From Crossiella sp. CA-258035 (GTDB lineage Bacteria; Actinomycetota; Actinomycetes; Mycobacteriales; Pseudonocardiaceae): DNA of 64,000 nt. The stretch spans positions 6,418,001 to 6,482,000 of the forward strand of contig NZ_CP116413.1 of NCBI RefSeq assembly GCF_030064675.1, written 5' to 3'. The position numbers and the translations under genes are program-made. The notes under the pieces are model-generated. The model was not told the DNA's origin, did not search any database, and saw only the letters and a program-made list of their open reading frames with translations. This document shows, piece after piece, positions 16,591-24,770 of this stretch (within the stretch, counting starts at the first letter, position 1; the number at the start of each line of letters is the position of its first letter).

Positions 16591-17208
16591 TCAGCCCTGG
16601 CCCCGCCCCCGGCCTTCCGTGCCTCCGGCCCCGGCCCTGGGCAAGGCCTCGGACACGACTCCGGGCACGGGCTCCAGACCCGAGCCGGTGTCGGGGAGTT
16701 GATGGCCGTGCTCGCAGGTCAGCACGGCGCGCACCGTGCCCCCGCAGTCGCGGTGCCGGAGCCGCAGCGGCGGCGAAGCCGGGGCGACCAGGTGCTTGTC
16801 GCCCCACTGCATCAGCGCGGTCAGGACGGGCTGGAGCTCGCGACCCGCGGATGTCAGGCGGTACTCGTGACGGGCCCGCGCGCCCGGGTCGCGGTACTCG
16901 TGGCGGGACAGGATTCCGTTGTGCACCAGGGTGTTCAGGCGGGCGGTGAGGATCGCTCGCGGCGCGCCGGTGTGCTGCCGGATGGTCTCGAAGCGCCGGT
17001 TGCCCAGGAAGACCTCGCGCAGGACCAGGAGCGACCAGCGTTCGCCCAGGACCTCCAAGGACATCGCGACCGAGCAGGTCCGCGGGACAACGCCTGCACC
17101 GGAGACCGAGCCAGCACCGGGGATCAAGCCACCGCCAGGGACCGAGCCGGAACCGGGGGCGCGAGCGGGACCGGAAGCTGGGGTGGCGTCGGGAGTGGGG
17201 ACGGTCAC
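16591..17208 (-). CDS. HxlR family transcriptional regulator with low-complexity N-terminus
   Basis: 205 residues: a winged helix of the HxlR type occupies about residues 44-140 (CSVAMSLEVLGERWSLLVLR, then GAPRAILTARLNTLVHNGIL), preceded by ~40 residues of Gly/Pro/Ser repeats and followed by a Cys-containing C-terminal part (RDCGGTVRAVLTCEHGHQL) that could bind zinc. The N-terminal repeats may mean the true start is further in. It is divergent from a PaaI thioesterase gene, and a GTTCG-n5-CGAAC palindrome lies between them. It probably represses that gene; the ligand is unknown. Confidence 0.78.
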   Translation of the reverse strand: MTVPTPDATPASGPARAPGSGSVPGGGLIPGAGSVSGAGVVPRTCSVAMSLEVLGERWSLLVLREVFLGNRRFETIRQHTGAPRAILTARLNTLVHNGILSRHEYRDPGARARHEYRLTSAGRELQPVLTALMQWGDKHLVAPASPPLRLRHRDCGGTVRAVLTCEHGHQLPDTGSGLEPVPGVVSEALPRAGAGGTEGRGRGQG

Positions 17209-17232
17209 GGCGGGGATTCTCGCACGAGCTGT

Positions 17233-17247
17233 GTTCGGATTGCGAAC
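17233..17247. promoter_or_regulatory. Palindrome between hxlR and thioesterase genes
   Basis: gttcg-gattg-cgaac, a perfect 5-bp inverted repeat with five-base spacing, lies in the 60-bp divergent gap. Its position suits an operator for the HxlR regulator. The half-sites face the opposite way to a LexA box, so it is not an SOS site. Confidence 0.5.
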
Positions 17248-17268
17248 TCTGATGTTACGGTCTGGCCC

Positions 17269-17784
17269 ATGAGCGAACTGGCGCCCGCGTCCTGGGGCGA
17301 GCCCCGGACCAAGACGGTCACCTGGTACGACCCGTTTGCCCTGGCCAAGGTGGGTGCGGGCCTGTCAGGGCTGGAGTACCTGACCGGGATGGTCAACGGT
17401 GAGCTGGCACCGCCGCCGATCTCCGGGCTGATGGGGTTCCGGGCGGTGTCGGTGCGCGAGGGCGAGGTGACTTTCGCCTGCACGCCGGACGAGTCCGCCT
17501 ACAACCCGATCGGGCTGGTGCACGGCGGACTGGTCTGCACCCTGCTGGACTCCGCGGCCGGGTGCGCGGTGCACAGCACGCTGCCCGCCGGGGTGGGCTA
17601 CACCTCGGTGGAGATCAAGGTCAGCTACCTGCGGCCCGTGCACGCCGACAGCGGTGAGCTGGTGGCGCGGGGCTGGGTGACCAAGCCGGGGCGGCGGATC
17701 GCGTTCGCGGAGGCGAGTGTCACCGACGCGGCTGGCAAGCTGGTCGCGACCGCCACCAGCAGCTGCCTGGTCATGACCCCCTGA
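17269..17784 (+). CDS. PaaI family (hotdog-fold) thioesterase
   Basis: A 171-residue hotdog-fold protein. NPIGLVHGGLVCTLLDSAAG carries the HGG helix motif and the acidic residue used by PaaI/4-hydroxybenzoyl-CoA-type thioesterases; the following strands (SVEIKVSYLRPV, ELVARGWVTKPGRRIAFAEA) complete the fold. It should hydrolyse an acyl- or aryl-CoA. ATG 17269 is used because the upstream open frame runs through the divergent regulator. Regulation by the adjacent HxlR protein is likely. The exact CoA ester is unknown. Confidence 0.85.
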   Translation: MSELAPASWGEPRTKTVTWYDPFALAKVGAGLSGLEYLTGMVNGELAPPPISGLMGFRAVSVREGEVTFACTPDESAYNPIGLVHGGLVCTLLDSAAGCAVHSTLPAGVGYTSVEIKVSYLRPVHADSGELVARGWVTKPGRRIAFAEASVTDAAGKLVATATSSCLVMTP

Positions 17785-17800
17785 GCCACAAACCCTTGGG

Positions 17801-18859
17801 CTACAACAGGGTGAGCTGTTCCTGGTTGACCGGGGCGGCGGCGGGCGCACCCTCGGGCAGACTGCCTTCCGGCCACACCGCTTCCTCGTCGCCCGGCACC
17901 CCGGCGACCGCGCGGCCCCGGGAACCGTCCAGGCCGTGGCGGCGCAGCAGTGGGCCGACGCGTTCGGCGAGCCAGGTCCGGTAGCGCTTGTCGGCGTAGC
18001 TGCCGCGACCGTAGATCCGCCGGTAACCCGCGACCCGGCCGGGGTGTTCGCTGGCCAGCCACCGCATGAACCACTCGCGGGTGCCGGGTCGCAGGTGCAG
18101 CGCGAGCACCGTGACCCCGCTGGCGCCCGCGGCGGCGATCTGGCGCAGCAGTTCGTCCAGGTGCTCGGTGGCGTCGGTGAGCCAGGGCAGTACCGGGGCG
18201 ATGAACACCCCGCAGGACAGCCCCGCGTCAGCGAGCCTGCGCACCAGGTCGAGGCGGGCCTGCGGGCTGGGCGTGCCGGGTTCCAGGCTGCGTTGCAGGT
18301 CGCGGTCCAGCAGGGCCAGGGACACGCCGAGCCCCACCGGGACCTGTTTGGCGGCCGCGGTGAGCAGCGGGATGTCGCGGGCGAGCACGGTGCCCTTGGT
18401 CAGGATGGACAGCGGCGTGCCGGAGTCGGCCAGCGCCCGGATGATGCCCGGCATCAGCTCGTAGCGGCCCTCGGCCCGCTGGTACGGATCGGTGTTGGTG
18501 CCCATCGCCACGTGCTCCCGCCGCCACCGCGGCCCGCGAACCTGCTTGGCCAGCACCTCGGCCGCGTTGACCTTGACGATCACCTGGCTGTCGAAGTCGC
18601 GGCCGGCGTCCAGGTCGAGGTAGGTGTGCGAGTTGCGGGCGAAGCAGTAGGTGCAGGCGTGCGCGCAGCCCCGGTACGGGTTGACCGTCCAGGCGAAGGG
18701 CATCGACGAGGCGGCCGGCACCCGGTTGAGCACCGACTTGGCGCGGACCTCGTGGAAGGTGACCCCGGCGAACTCGGGGGTGCGCACCGAGCGGATGAAC
18801 CCGGACAGGGACAGCAGCGCAGGCTGCTCCGCGTCGACCCGTTGCGCTTCCCATCGCAT
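17801..18859 (-). CDS. Radical SAM protein, Rv2578c family, under a LexA box
   Basis: A 352-residue radical SAM protein with the cluster motif GCAHACTYCFAR (CxxxCxxC) at about residues 55-66 and the Rv2578c-type C-terminus ending in YGRGSYADKRYRTWLAERV. It would cleave S-adenosylmethionine reductively; the substrate is unknown, though relation to spore photoproduct lyase-like proteins and SOS control suggest a DNA- or nucleotide-related role. ATG 18859 (MRWEAQRVD) is preferred. A perfect LexA-type palindrome lies 9 bp upstream. The M. tuberculosis homologue is, to my knowledge, also reported with an SOS box. Confidence 0.85.
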   Translation of the reverse strand: MRWEAQRVDAEQPALLSLSGFIRSVRTPEFAGVTFHEVRAKSVLNRVPAASSMPFAWTVNPYRGCAHACTYCFARNSHTYLDLDAGRDFDSQVIVKVNAAEVLAKQVRGPRWRREHVAMGTNTDPYQRAEGRYELMPGIIRALADSGTPLSILTKGTVLARDIPLLTAAAKQVPVGLGVSLALLDRDLQRSLEPGTPSPQARLDLVRRLADAGLSCGVFIAPVLPWLTDATEHLDELLRQIAAAGASGVTVLALHLRPGTREWFMRWLASEHPGRVAGYRRIYGRGSYADKRYRTWLAERVGPLLRRHGLDGSRGRAVAGVPGDEEAVWPEGSLPEGAPAAAPVNQEQLTLL

Positions 18860-18868
18860 GTGGGTGAG

Positions 18869-18884
18869 TCGAACATATGTTCGA
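18869..18884 (-). promoter_or_regulatory. LexA (SOS) box upstream of the radical SAM gene
   Basis: tcgaacatatgttcga is a 16-base perfect palindrome that matches the mycobacterial/actinobacterial LexA consensus TCGAAC-n4-GTTCGA. It lies 9 bases before the ATG at 18859. An additional half-site, ttcgaac, follows at 18885-18891. Confidence 0.85.
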
Positions 18885-19240
18885 TTCGAACGCAACTGGG
18901 GTGCCGCGAGCCAGGAACAGGCCATGGGAAACCGAACTGGAGGCATGACTGAGCGAGAGGTGACCCCTTGGCGACCCGAGGGCGGCAGGTTCGACCTTGC
19001 CGCGCAAGGCGTTCTACGTCCACGCGCCATGGTTCCGCCGACCGCCCACACTGTCCACAAAGGACCCGACGGCGTTCCGGGAGGCGGTCGCAGTCCACCC
19101 GCACGACTCCCCGGCTGCGGTCGCAGGTCATCGTGCAGACGGTCAGGGCGATCGCGCGTTGTCCGGCAACGGATCTCGCCACAGCGGAGCGGGTTTCTCG
19201 TTGGCGCGGCTGACTTCCAGCCGGGCGAGCGGATCGGCGG
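18885..19240. other. Gap of about 355 bp with no supported gene
   Basis: Contains the upstream region of the SOS-controlled radical SAM gene. Both strands have short open frames with GC-rich third positions (plus 18997-19263, minus from 19182) but neither has a clear ribosome site or recognised family. A small palindrome ccttgc-cgc-gcaagg is at 18995-19009. Confidence 0.4.
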
Positions 19241-20026
19241 TCACACCGGCGCCTCCTCGGTGAGGTAGACCAGCAGGCGGCACTCTTGTGTCCCCGGCAG
19301 CGGCAGGCTCTCGTACGGCATGGTCAGCGGGCCCGCCGCCGGATGCGCCCACCGCTCGACCCCGGTGGCCGCGGGCAGCACCGCCGCGGCGGCGAACCTG
19401 CGGCTGAACCCGGCGCCGAGCATGATGGCCAGTTCCTCGGCGAGCAGCGCCGCCCCGTAGTCGCCGAGGTCGGCCGCGGTGCGCAGTTGTGCGGCGTGCT
19501 CGTCGGCCACCTGCTCCCAGTCCGGGAACAGCTCGCGGGCGCGCGGGTCGGTGAAGACGAACCAGGTGAGGTTGGGCGGGTCCTCGTCCAGCAGGCCGGT
19601 CGGGTCCGCCAGCCGCCGGAACCCCTTGGTGGCCGCGAGCACCTCGCCGTACGGGGTGAGGATGAGCGCGGGCGCGGGGTCGAGGCGGTCGAGCAGGGCC
19701 CGCACCGCGGGCCGTAACTCCAGCGGCTCGGCGGCCAGCGCGCAGGTGTTGCCGGTGCCAGCCTTGATCAGCCGGTACAGGTGCACCCGCTCGTCCGGGG
19801 TGAAGCGCAGCGCGTCGGCCAGGGCGCCGAGGACCTGGCCGGAGGGGTGCCGGTCCCGGCCGCGTTCCAGGCGGGTCAGGTACTCCACGCTGATCCCGGC
19901 CAGCTCGGCCAGCTCGCCGCGGCGCAGTCCGGGCGTGCGGCGGCGCGGGCCGGCCGGCAACCCGGCCTCGGCCGGGGTGACCGACTCCCGGCGGGCCCGC
20001 AGGAACCCGCCCAGCACGTTGTCCAT
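19241..20026 (-). CDS. HTH transcriptional regulator with MmyB-like ligand-binding domain
   Basis: A 261-residue XRE-type regulator. The helix-turn-helix (about residues 33-80) contains the family signature LRRGELAELAGISVEYLTRL followed by ERGRDRHPSG; the C-terminal ~170 residues are the PAS-like MmyB domain (LILTPYGEVLAAT, NLTWFVFTDPRAREL). The start ATG 20026 has AGGG nine bases upstream; ATG 20032 is too close to it. It is divergent from an aldo/keto reductase gene 75 bp away, the usual partner arrangement for this family, so it probably regulates that oxidoreductase. The effector is unknown; fatty-acid-like ligands have been seen in related structures. Confidence 0.88.
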   Translation of the reverse strand: MDNVLGGFLRARRESVTPAEAGLPAGPRRRTPGLRRGELAELAGISVEYLTRLERGRDRHPSGQVLGALADALRFTPDERVHLYRLIKAGTGNTCALAAEPLELRPAVRALLDRLDPAPALILTPYGEVLAATKGFRRLADPTGLLDEDPPNLTWFVFTDPRARELFPDWEQVADEHAAQLRTAADLGDYGAALLAEELAIMLGAGFSRRFAAAAVLPAATGVERWAHPAAGPLTMPYESLPLPGTQECRLLVYLTEEAPV

Positions 20027-20101
20027 GGGCATCGACCCTACGCGGAGAGGGGCCCTGGCAGGGTCTCCCATCCACAGGCCCCGGACAGCAGGATTCAGGG
20101 C

Positions 20102-21073
20102 ATGCGGTACCGACTTTTCGGCCACACCGGCCTGCGCGTCTCCGAGCTCCTGCTGGGCACCATGGTCTTCGACGACCCCGAGGTGGCGCGCCGCGTCATC
20201 GACGCCTACGCCGAGGCGGGCGGCAACGTGCTGGACACCGCCTCGGCCTACGGCGACGGCGAGTCCCTGCTCGGCGAGGTCCTGCGCCGGCGCGACCGGT
20301 TCGTGCTCGGCACCAAGTACACCCTCTCCCGCGACCACGCCGACCCGAACGCCTCCGGCAACCACCGCAAGAACCTCGTCGCCTCCCTGGAGCAGAGCCT
20401 GCGGCGGCTGCGCACCGACTACCTCGACCTGTACTGGGTGCACCTGTGGGACCGGCACACCCCGGTCGAGGAGACCATGCGCGCCCTCGACGACCAGGTG
20501 CGCGCGGGCAAGATCCGCTACGTCGGCGTCTCCGACGCGCCGGCCTGGGTGGTGGCCAGGGCGAACACCCTGGCCCAGTGGCGGGACTGGACGCCCTTCG
20601 CCGGTCTGCAGGTGCCCTACAACCTGCTGCAGCGCGACATCGAGCGCGAGTTGCTGCCGATGGCCGAGGCGCTCGGGCTGAGCGTGACCGCCTGGGCGCC
20701 GCTGGCCTCCGGCAAGCTCGCCGCCACCGCGGGCTCCTCCCGGGTCGACCCGGCCACGCTCACCCCGCGCGAGCTCGCCGCCGCCGAGGCCGTCCGCACC
20801 GTCGCCGAGGAGGTGGGCGCGCGACCGGCGCAGGTGGCCCTGGCCTGGCTGCGCAGCCGGTCGAAGGCGGTGCTGCCACTGGTCGGGGTGAGCCGGGTCG
20901 AGCAGCTCACCGAGAACCTGGCCGCACTGGACCTGGTGCTCCCCCAGGACGCCCTGGACCGGCTGACCGCGGCCGCGCCGTTCGAGCTGGGCTTCCCCGG
21001 CGATTTCATCGCCCAGTGCGAACCGGCCCCGTTCTGCTTCGGCGACACCGCGACCAGGGTCCAGGGCCGCTGA
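20102..21073 (+). CDS. Aldo/keto reductase
   Basis: A 323-residue (beta/alpha)8 NADPH-dependent oxidoreductase. The tetrad is visible: NVLDTASAYGDGES (Asp, Tyr), VLGTKYTLSRDH (Lys) and LYWVHLWD (His). The C-terminal half has RSKAVLPLVGVSRVEQL for cofactor binding. It reduces aldehydes or ketones; the natural substrate cannot be read. ATG 20102 follows the divergent MmyB-type regulator, and the gene is convergent with the NmrA-like gene 12 bp downstream. Confidence 0.9.
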   Translation: MRYRLFGHTGLRVSELLLGTMVFDDPEVARRVIDAYAEAGGNVLDTASAYGDGESLLGEVLRRRDRFVLGTKYTLSRDHADPNASGNHRKNLVASLEQSLRRLRTDYLDLYWVHLWDRHTPVEETMRALDDQVRAGKIRYVGVSDAPAWVVARANTLAQWRDWTPFAGLQVPYNLLQRDIERELLPMAEALGLSVTAWAPLASGKLAATAGSSRVDPATLTPRELAAAEAVRTVAEEVGARPAQVALAWLRSRSKAVLPLVGVSRVEQLTENLAALDLVLPQDALDRLTAAAPFELGFPGDFIAQCEPAPFCFGDTATRVQGR

Positions 21074-21085
21074 CCAGCCGGTCCG

Positions 21086-21940
21086 CTAGCCGCGCACCGC
21101 GTCCGCGACGAACTCGCGCAGTGACACCGCGGGCTGCCCGATCAGCTTCTCCAGGTCCCCGCGCGGCACGTCCAGCTCGCCCTGACCAAGCGCGCGGTAG
21201 AAGTCCACGATCAGCTCGACCAGGCCCGCGGGCAGTCCAGCGCCGAGCATCCCGGCCCTGGCCTCCGCCGGGGTGACCTCGGCGTAGACGATGTCCTTGC
21301 CGGAGGCTTCCGCGATCAGCTTGGCGAGGTCGGCGTAGCTGTAGGACTCCGGGCCGCCCAGCTCGTAGATCGTGTTCTGGTGGCCGTCAGTGGTCAGCAC
21401 CGCTGCCGCGGCCCGCGCGAAGTCCTCGCGCGCGGCCGGGGCGAACCGCCCGCCCTTGCTGGAGGTGGCCAGCACGCCGGTGGCCAGCGCGCCCGCGATG
21501 GTGCCCAGGTCGTTCTCGAAGTACCAGTTGTTGCGCAGGATCGTGTACGGGATGCCGCTGGCCCTGATCAGCTCCTCGGTGGGCCCGTGGGTCTGGGCCA
21601 GCACGATGGTGGCGGTGTCCGCCGAGGTCAGCGAGGTGTAGTGGATGTGCTGCACGCCGGCGGCCTTGGCGGCCTCGATCGCGTTGGCGTGCTGGCGGAC
21701 CCGCTCGGCCGCGCTCTCCCCGTCGGTGGAGATGATCAGCAGCTTGTCCGCGCCGGCGAAGGCCGCGACCAGGGTCTCCGGCCGGTCGAAGTCGCCCTCG
21801 CGCAGCTGGATGCCCAGGTCGGCGCCCTTGGCCGGGGTGCGGACGCTGCCGACCACCTGGTCTGCCGGGACCTTGGTCAGCAGGTGCTTGACCACGAGCC
21901 TGCCGAGCTGTCCGGTAGCGCCGGTCACCACGATCGTCAT
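21086..21940 (-). CDS. NmrA/QorB-like NAD(P)-binding quinone reductase
   Basis: A 284-residue atypical short-chain dehydrogenase: Rossmann motif VTGATGQLGRLVVKHL at the N-terminus, then HYTSLTSADT and IPYTILRNNWYFEN, the pattern of QorB/YtfG-type NAD(P)H:quinone reductases. It likely protects against quinones by reduction. ATG 21940 has AAGGAG six bases upstream. It is divergent from an HxlR regulator carrying a conserved N-terminal cysteine, with a long palindrome between them, as in the QorR/qor2 and HypR pairs. Expression on electrophile or quinone stress is therefore likely. Confidence 0.88.
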   Translation of the reverse strand: MTIVVTGATGQLGRLVVKHLLTKVPADQVVGSVRTPAKGADLGIQLREGDFDRPETLVAAFAGADKLLIISTDGESAAERVRQHANAIEAAKAAGVQHIHYTSLTSADTATIVLAQTHGPTEELIRASGIPYTILRNNWYFENDLGTIAGALATGVLATSSKGGRFAPAAREDFARAAAAVLTTDGHQNTIYELGGPESYSYADLAKLIAEASGKDIVYAEVTPAEARAGMLGAGLPAGLVELIVDFYRALGQGELDVPRGDLEKLIGQPAVSLREFVADAVRG

Positions 21941-22013
21941 TGCTGTCTCCTTGGCAGTGGGGTGCTCTTCCACCCCCTCCAACCGGCTGCCGATTCCAAT
22001 ACTTCCCCAAAGT

Positions 22014-22040
22014 TAGTAATGACTTTGAAGTCAGTTACTA
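22014..22040. promoter_or_regulatory. HxlR/QorR-type operator in divergent promoter
   Basis: tagtaatgactt (22014-22025) and aagtca-g-ttacta (22028-22040) form a long inverted repeat with one extra base. It lies in the gap between the qorB-like gene and the HxlR gene, with AT content well above its surroundings. It matches the dyad symmetry of DUF24/HxlR operators. Confidence 0.75.
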
Positions 22041-22065
22041 TCTCAAGGGAACCAAAGGAGTCGAC

Positions 22066-22431
22066 GTGCTGGATTTTGATCCGACCGACCGGGACTGCCC
22101 GGCCCGGCAGCTGCTCGACCGCATCGGCGACCAGTGGACGGTGCTGATCGTGCTGTCACTGTGCTCGGGGCCCAGGCGGTTCACCCAGATCGGCGAGGTG
22201 GTCAGCGGCATCTCGCAGAAGGTGCTGTCCCAGACGCTGCGCAGCCTGGTGCGTGACGGCATGCTCACCCGCACCGCCTACGCCGAGGTGCCGCCCAGGG
22301 TGGAGTACGCGCTCACCCCGCTCGGGCACAGCCTCGCCGACACCGTGGCCTACCTGGACCGATGGGCCCGCGAGCACATGGCCGAGGTGCTGACCGCGCG
22401 CGCGGAGTTCGACCGGGCCAAGGTCTCCTAG
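22066..22431 (+). CDS. HxlR family redox-type regulator (QorR-like)
   Basis: A 121-residue winged-helix regulator. The N-terminus DPTDRDCPARQLLDRIGDQW holds the single cysteine used by redox-sensing HxlR proteins such as QorR, YodB and HypR; LCSGPRRFTQIGEVVSGISQ is the recognition region. The GTG start at 22066 has AAGGAG five bases upstream. It faces the quinone-reductase-like gene across a palindromic operator, so thiol oxidation or alkylation by quinones probably relieves repression of both. Its stop overlaps the convergent TIGR03086-like gene. Confidence 0.88.
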   Translation: MLDFDPTDRDCPARQLLDRIGDQWTVLIVLSLCSGPRRFTQIGEVVSGISQKVLSQTLRSLVRDGMLTRTAYAEVPPRVEYALTPLGHSLADTVAYLDRWAREHMAEVLTARAEFDRAKVS

Positions 22432-23039
22432 GCGCTCCACCGGGACCGGCCGCGCCAGGCCGGGTCGCGGCCGAGGAAGGCGAGCAGGAACTCCGCCGCG
22501 CCCGCGTCCGGGCCCTCGCTGACCACCGGGCCGAACCGGTGCGGCCGGTCGGCCTGGCTGACGAACAGCGGCGCCAGCTCCAGCAGCTCCCTGGCCAGGG
22601 ACTCTGGCAGCGGCAGGTCGCCGTCGCAGGCCACGGCCAGGTCCCAGCCGTGCACCGCGACCTCCACCGCGCCGGTGGTGGCCACCAGCGTCGCGGTGAT
22701 CGGGCAGCCTGCCACCGCGACCAGGTCGGGTCCGTCCGCGCGCCGCCAGCTGCGCACCAGCCGGGTGGCGTGCGTCCGGACGCTGTCGATGAGGTCGGCG
22801 GCGGGTTCCTCGCGGCGAGCCGGGGTCAGCGCGACCTGACCGAGGTCGGCGGCCTCGGCCAGCGCGGCCATCGAGTCCTCCAGGTGCCGCAGCAGCGCCC
22901 GCACGTCCCAGTCCCGGCACGGGGTCGGCCAGCTCAGCGACGCCGGGGTCACCAGGTCCAGGCCACTCATGGCGTACCGGACCGAGCGCGTCAGCAGCTC
23001 GACCCCGCCCAGCAGCGCTCCCCCACCTGTCCCGGTCAT
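22428..23039 (-). CDS. TIGR03086-like DinB/maleylpyruvate isomerase-fold protein
   Basis: A 203-residue four-helix protein of the mycothiol-dependent family: LTRSVRYAMSGLDLVTPASL at the N-terminus, WDVRALLRHLEDSMAALAEA (first His) and AVEVAVHGWDLAVACDGD (second His-containing helix). These histidines could bind a divalent metal and mycothiol. The ATG at 23039 is used; the frame is open further upstream but overlaps the MFS start region. The substrate is unknown. The TAG stop overlaps the HxlR TAG on the other strand. Confidence 0.75.
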   Translation of the reverse strand: MTGTGGGALLGGVELLTRSVRYAMSGLDLVTPASLSWPTPCRDWDVRALLRHLEDSMAALAEAADLGQVALTPARREEPAADLIDSVRTHATRLVRSWRRADGPDLVAVAGCPITATLVATTGAVEVAVHGWDLAVACDGDLPLPESLARELLELAPLFVSQADRPHRFGPVVSEGPDAGAAEFLLAFLGRDPAWRGRSRWSA

Positions 23040-23183
23040 CGCGGCCCGGCCTCCTGTCCGCGCCACGGTCGCGGCGCCTGTCAGTACAGACCCGGAAACC
23101 GGCCGGGAGTCATCGGCCACCGATGAGTTTTCCGTCCGGGGCGGGTCACAACCGGTGAGACCCACACACGGGAAGGCCTCACG

Positions 23184-24737
23184 ATGACCACCACCTCGCC
23201 CAGCCGGGCCGGCCGCCGGGAATGGCTCGGGCTGGCTGTGCTCGCCCTGCCCACCCTGCTGCTCGCCCTGGACATGAGCGTGCTCTACCTGGCGTTGCCG
23301 CAGCTCAGCCGCGATCTCGGCGCGGACGGCACCCAGCAACTGTGGATCATGGACAGCTACGGGTTCATGATCGCCGGGTTCCTGGTGACCATGGGGACCC
23401 TGGGCGACCGGATCGGGCGGCGCAGGCTGCTGCTGATCGGCGGAGCCGCCTTCGGCGCGGCCTCGGTGCTGGCGGCGCTGTCCACCAGCCCGGAGATGCT
23501 GATCATCACCAGGGGCGTGCTGGGCATCGCCGGGGCGACCCTGATGCCCTCCACGCTGGCGCTGCTGACCACCATGTTCACCGACGCCCGGCAGCGCGGG
23601 GTGGCGATCTCGGTGTGGATGAGCTGCTTCATGGGCGGCTCCGCGCTCGGGCCGATCATCGGCGGGGTGCTGCTGGAGCGGTTCTGGTGGGGGTCGGCGT
23701 TCCTGCTGGGCGTGCCGGTGATGCTGGTGCTGCTGGTGACCGGGCCGCTGCTGCTGCCGGAGTACCGCAAGCCGGATGCCGGGCGGATCGACCTGGTCAG
23801 CGTGGGGTTGTCGCTGGCCGCGATCCTGCCGGTGGTGTACGGGCTCAAGGAGCTGGCCAAGAACGGTCCGGCACTGGTCCCTGCGCTGGCGATCGTGGCC
23901 GGGCTCGTCTTCGGGGTGACGTTCGCGCGGCGGCAGCGGCGACTGCCCGATCCGGTGCTGGACCTGCGGTTGTTCGCCAACCGGACGTTCTCCTCGGCGC
24001 TGGTGGTGTGGCTGGGGTTCGGCGTGATCCAGGGCGGCAGCTACCTGTTCTTCACGCTGTACCTGCAGACCGTGGTCGGGCTGACGCCGCTGCAGGCCGG
24101 GTTGTGGCTGGTGCTGCCCGCGCTGGCGATGGTGCTCGGGTCGATGGCCGCGCCGGTGATCGCGCGGCGGGTCCGGCCGGGACTGGTGATCGCCAGTGGG
24201 CTGGGTGTGGGCGCGGTGGCGTACCTGTGGCTGACCGGGCTGGACGGGTCGGCTTCGCTGTCGGTGCTGCTGCCGGGGCTGGTGGTCTCGCTGATCGGAC
24301 TCGGGCTGGCCGCCGCGCTGGGCACCGAGCTGATCGTCGGCGCGGCGCCAGCCGAGCGGGCCGGATCGGCGGCCGCGCTGTCGGAGACCAGCGGCGAGCT
24401 GGGGATCGCGCTGGGCGTGGCGCTGGTGGGCAGTGTGGTGACCGCGGTCTACCGCGACGCCCTCACCCTGCCTGCCGGGCTCCCGGCCCAGGCCGCCGAG
24501 ACCGCCCGCGAGGGCGTCGCGAGCGCGCTGGCAGCCGCTGGCCGCCTTCCTGAGCCCGGCCCCTTACTCTCCGCAGCCAAAGAGGCTTTCACCACCGCCG
24601 TGACCACGATGGCGGGACTCAGCGCACTGGGATTCGCCCTGCTGGCAGCCCTGGCCGCTCTCACCCTCCGCAACACCACGCCACCCGACTCAGCGAACCA
24701 TGGTCACACAATGGAAGATTGCCCCCAAAGAATATAG
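23184..24737 (+). CDS. MFS drug exporter, DHA2 (EmrB/QacA) family
   Basis: A 517-residue transporter with about 14 hydrophobic segments. The DHA2 hallmarks are LDMSVLYLALPQLSRDLG in TM1, GTLGDRIGRRRLLLIGGAAF (motif A) and RGVLGIAGATLMPSTLALL in TM4-5. It should export drugs or toxic metabolites using the proton gradient. The ATG at 23184 has GGAAGG upstream. The last codons run into the LexA box of the next gene, since its TAG at 24735-24737 forms the first bases of that box. No dedicated regulator is adjacent. Confidence 0.9.
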   Translation: MTTTSPSRAGRREWLGLAVLALPTLLLALDMSVLYLALPQLSRDLGADGTQQLWIMDSYGFMIAGFLVTMGTLGDRIGRRRLLLIGGAAFGAASVLAALSTSPEMLIITRGVLGIAGATLMPSTLALLTTMFTDARQRGVAISVWMSCFMGGSALGPIIGGVLLERFWWGSAFLLGVPVMLVLLVTGPLLLPEYRKPDAGRIDLVSVGLSLAAILPVVYGLKELAKNGPALVPALAIVAGLVFGVTFARRQRRLPDPVLDLRLFANRTFSSALVVWLGFGVIQGGSYLFFTLYLQTVVGLTPLQAGLWLVLPALAMVLGSMAAPVIARRVRPGLVIASGLGVGAVAYLWLTGLDGSASLSVLLPGLVVSLIGLGLAAALGTELIVGAAPAERAGSAAALSETSGELGIALGVALVGSVVTAVYRDALTLPAGLPAQAAETAREGVASALAAAGRLPEPGPLLSAAKEAFTTAVTTMAGLSALGFALLAALAALTLRNTTPPDSANHGHTMEDCPQRI

Positions 24738-24750
24738 AACACGTGTTCGA
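24735..24750 (+). promoter_or_regulatory. LexA (SOS) box upstream of alkB
   Basis: tagaacacgtgttcga matches the GAAC-n4-GTTC LexA core with a full right flank. It starts within the stop codon of the MFS gene and lies 20 bases before the AlkB ATG. Confidence 0.8.
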
Positions 24751-24770
24751 TCGCGGGCTAATCTCGAGCC

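Noticed and set aside
17233-17247. LexA box
   Set aside because: Half-sites are GTTC...GAAC, the reverse order of the LexA core, with five-base spacing.
18997-19263. Small open frames on both strands in the gap before the MmyB-type regulator
   Set aside because: No ribosome site, no recognised family, and the minus-strand frame runs through the radical SAM start; only GC-rich third positions support them.
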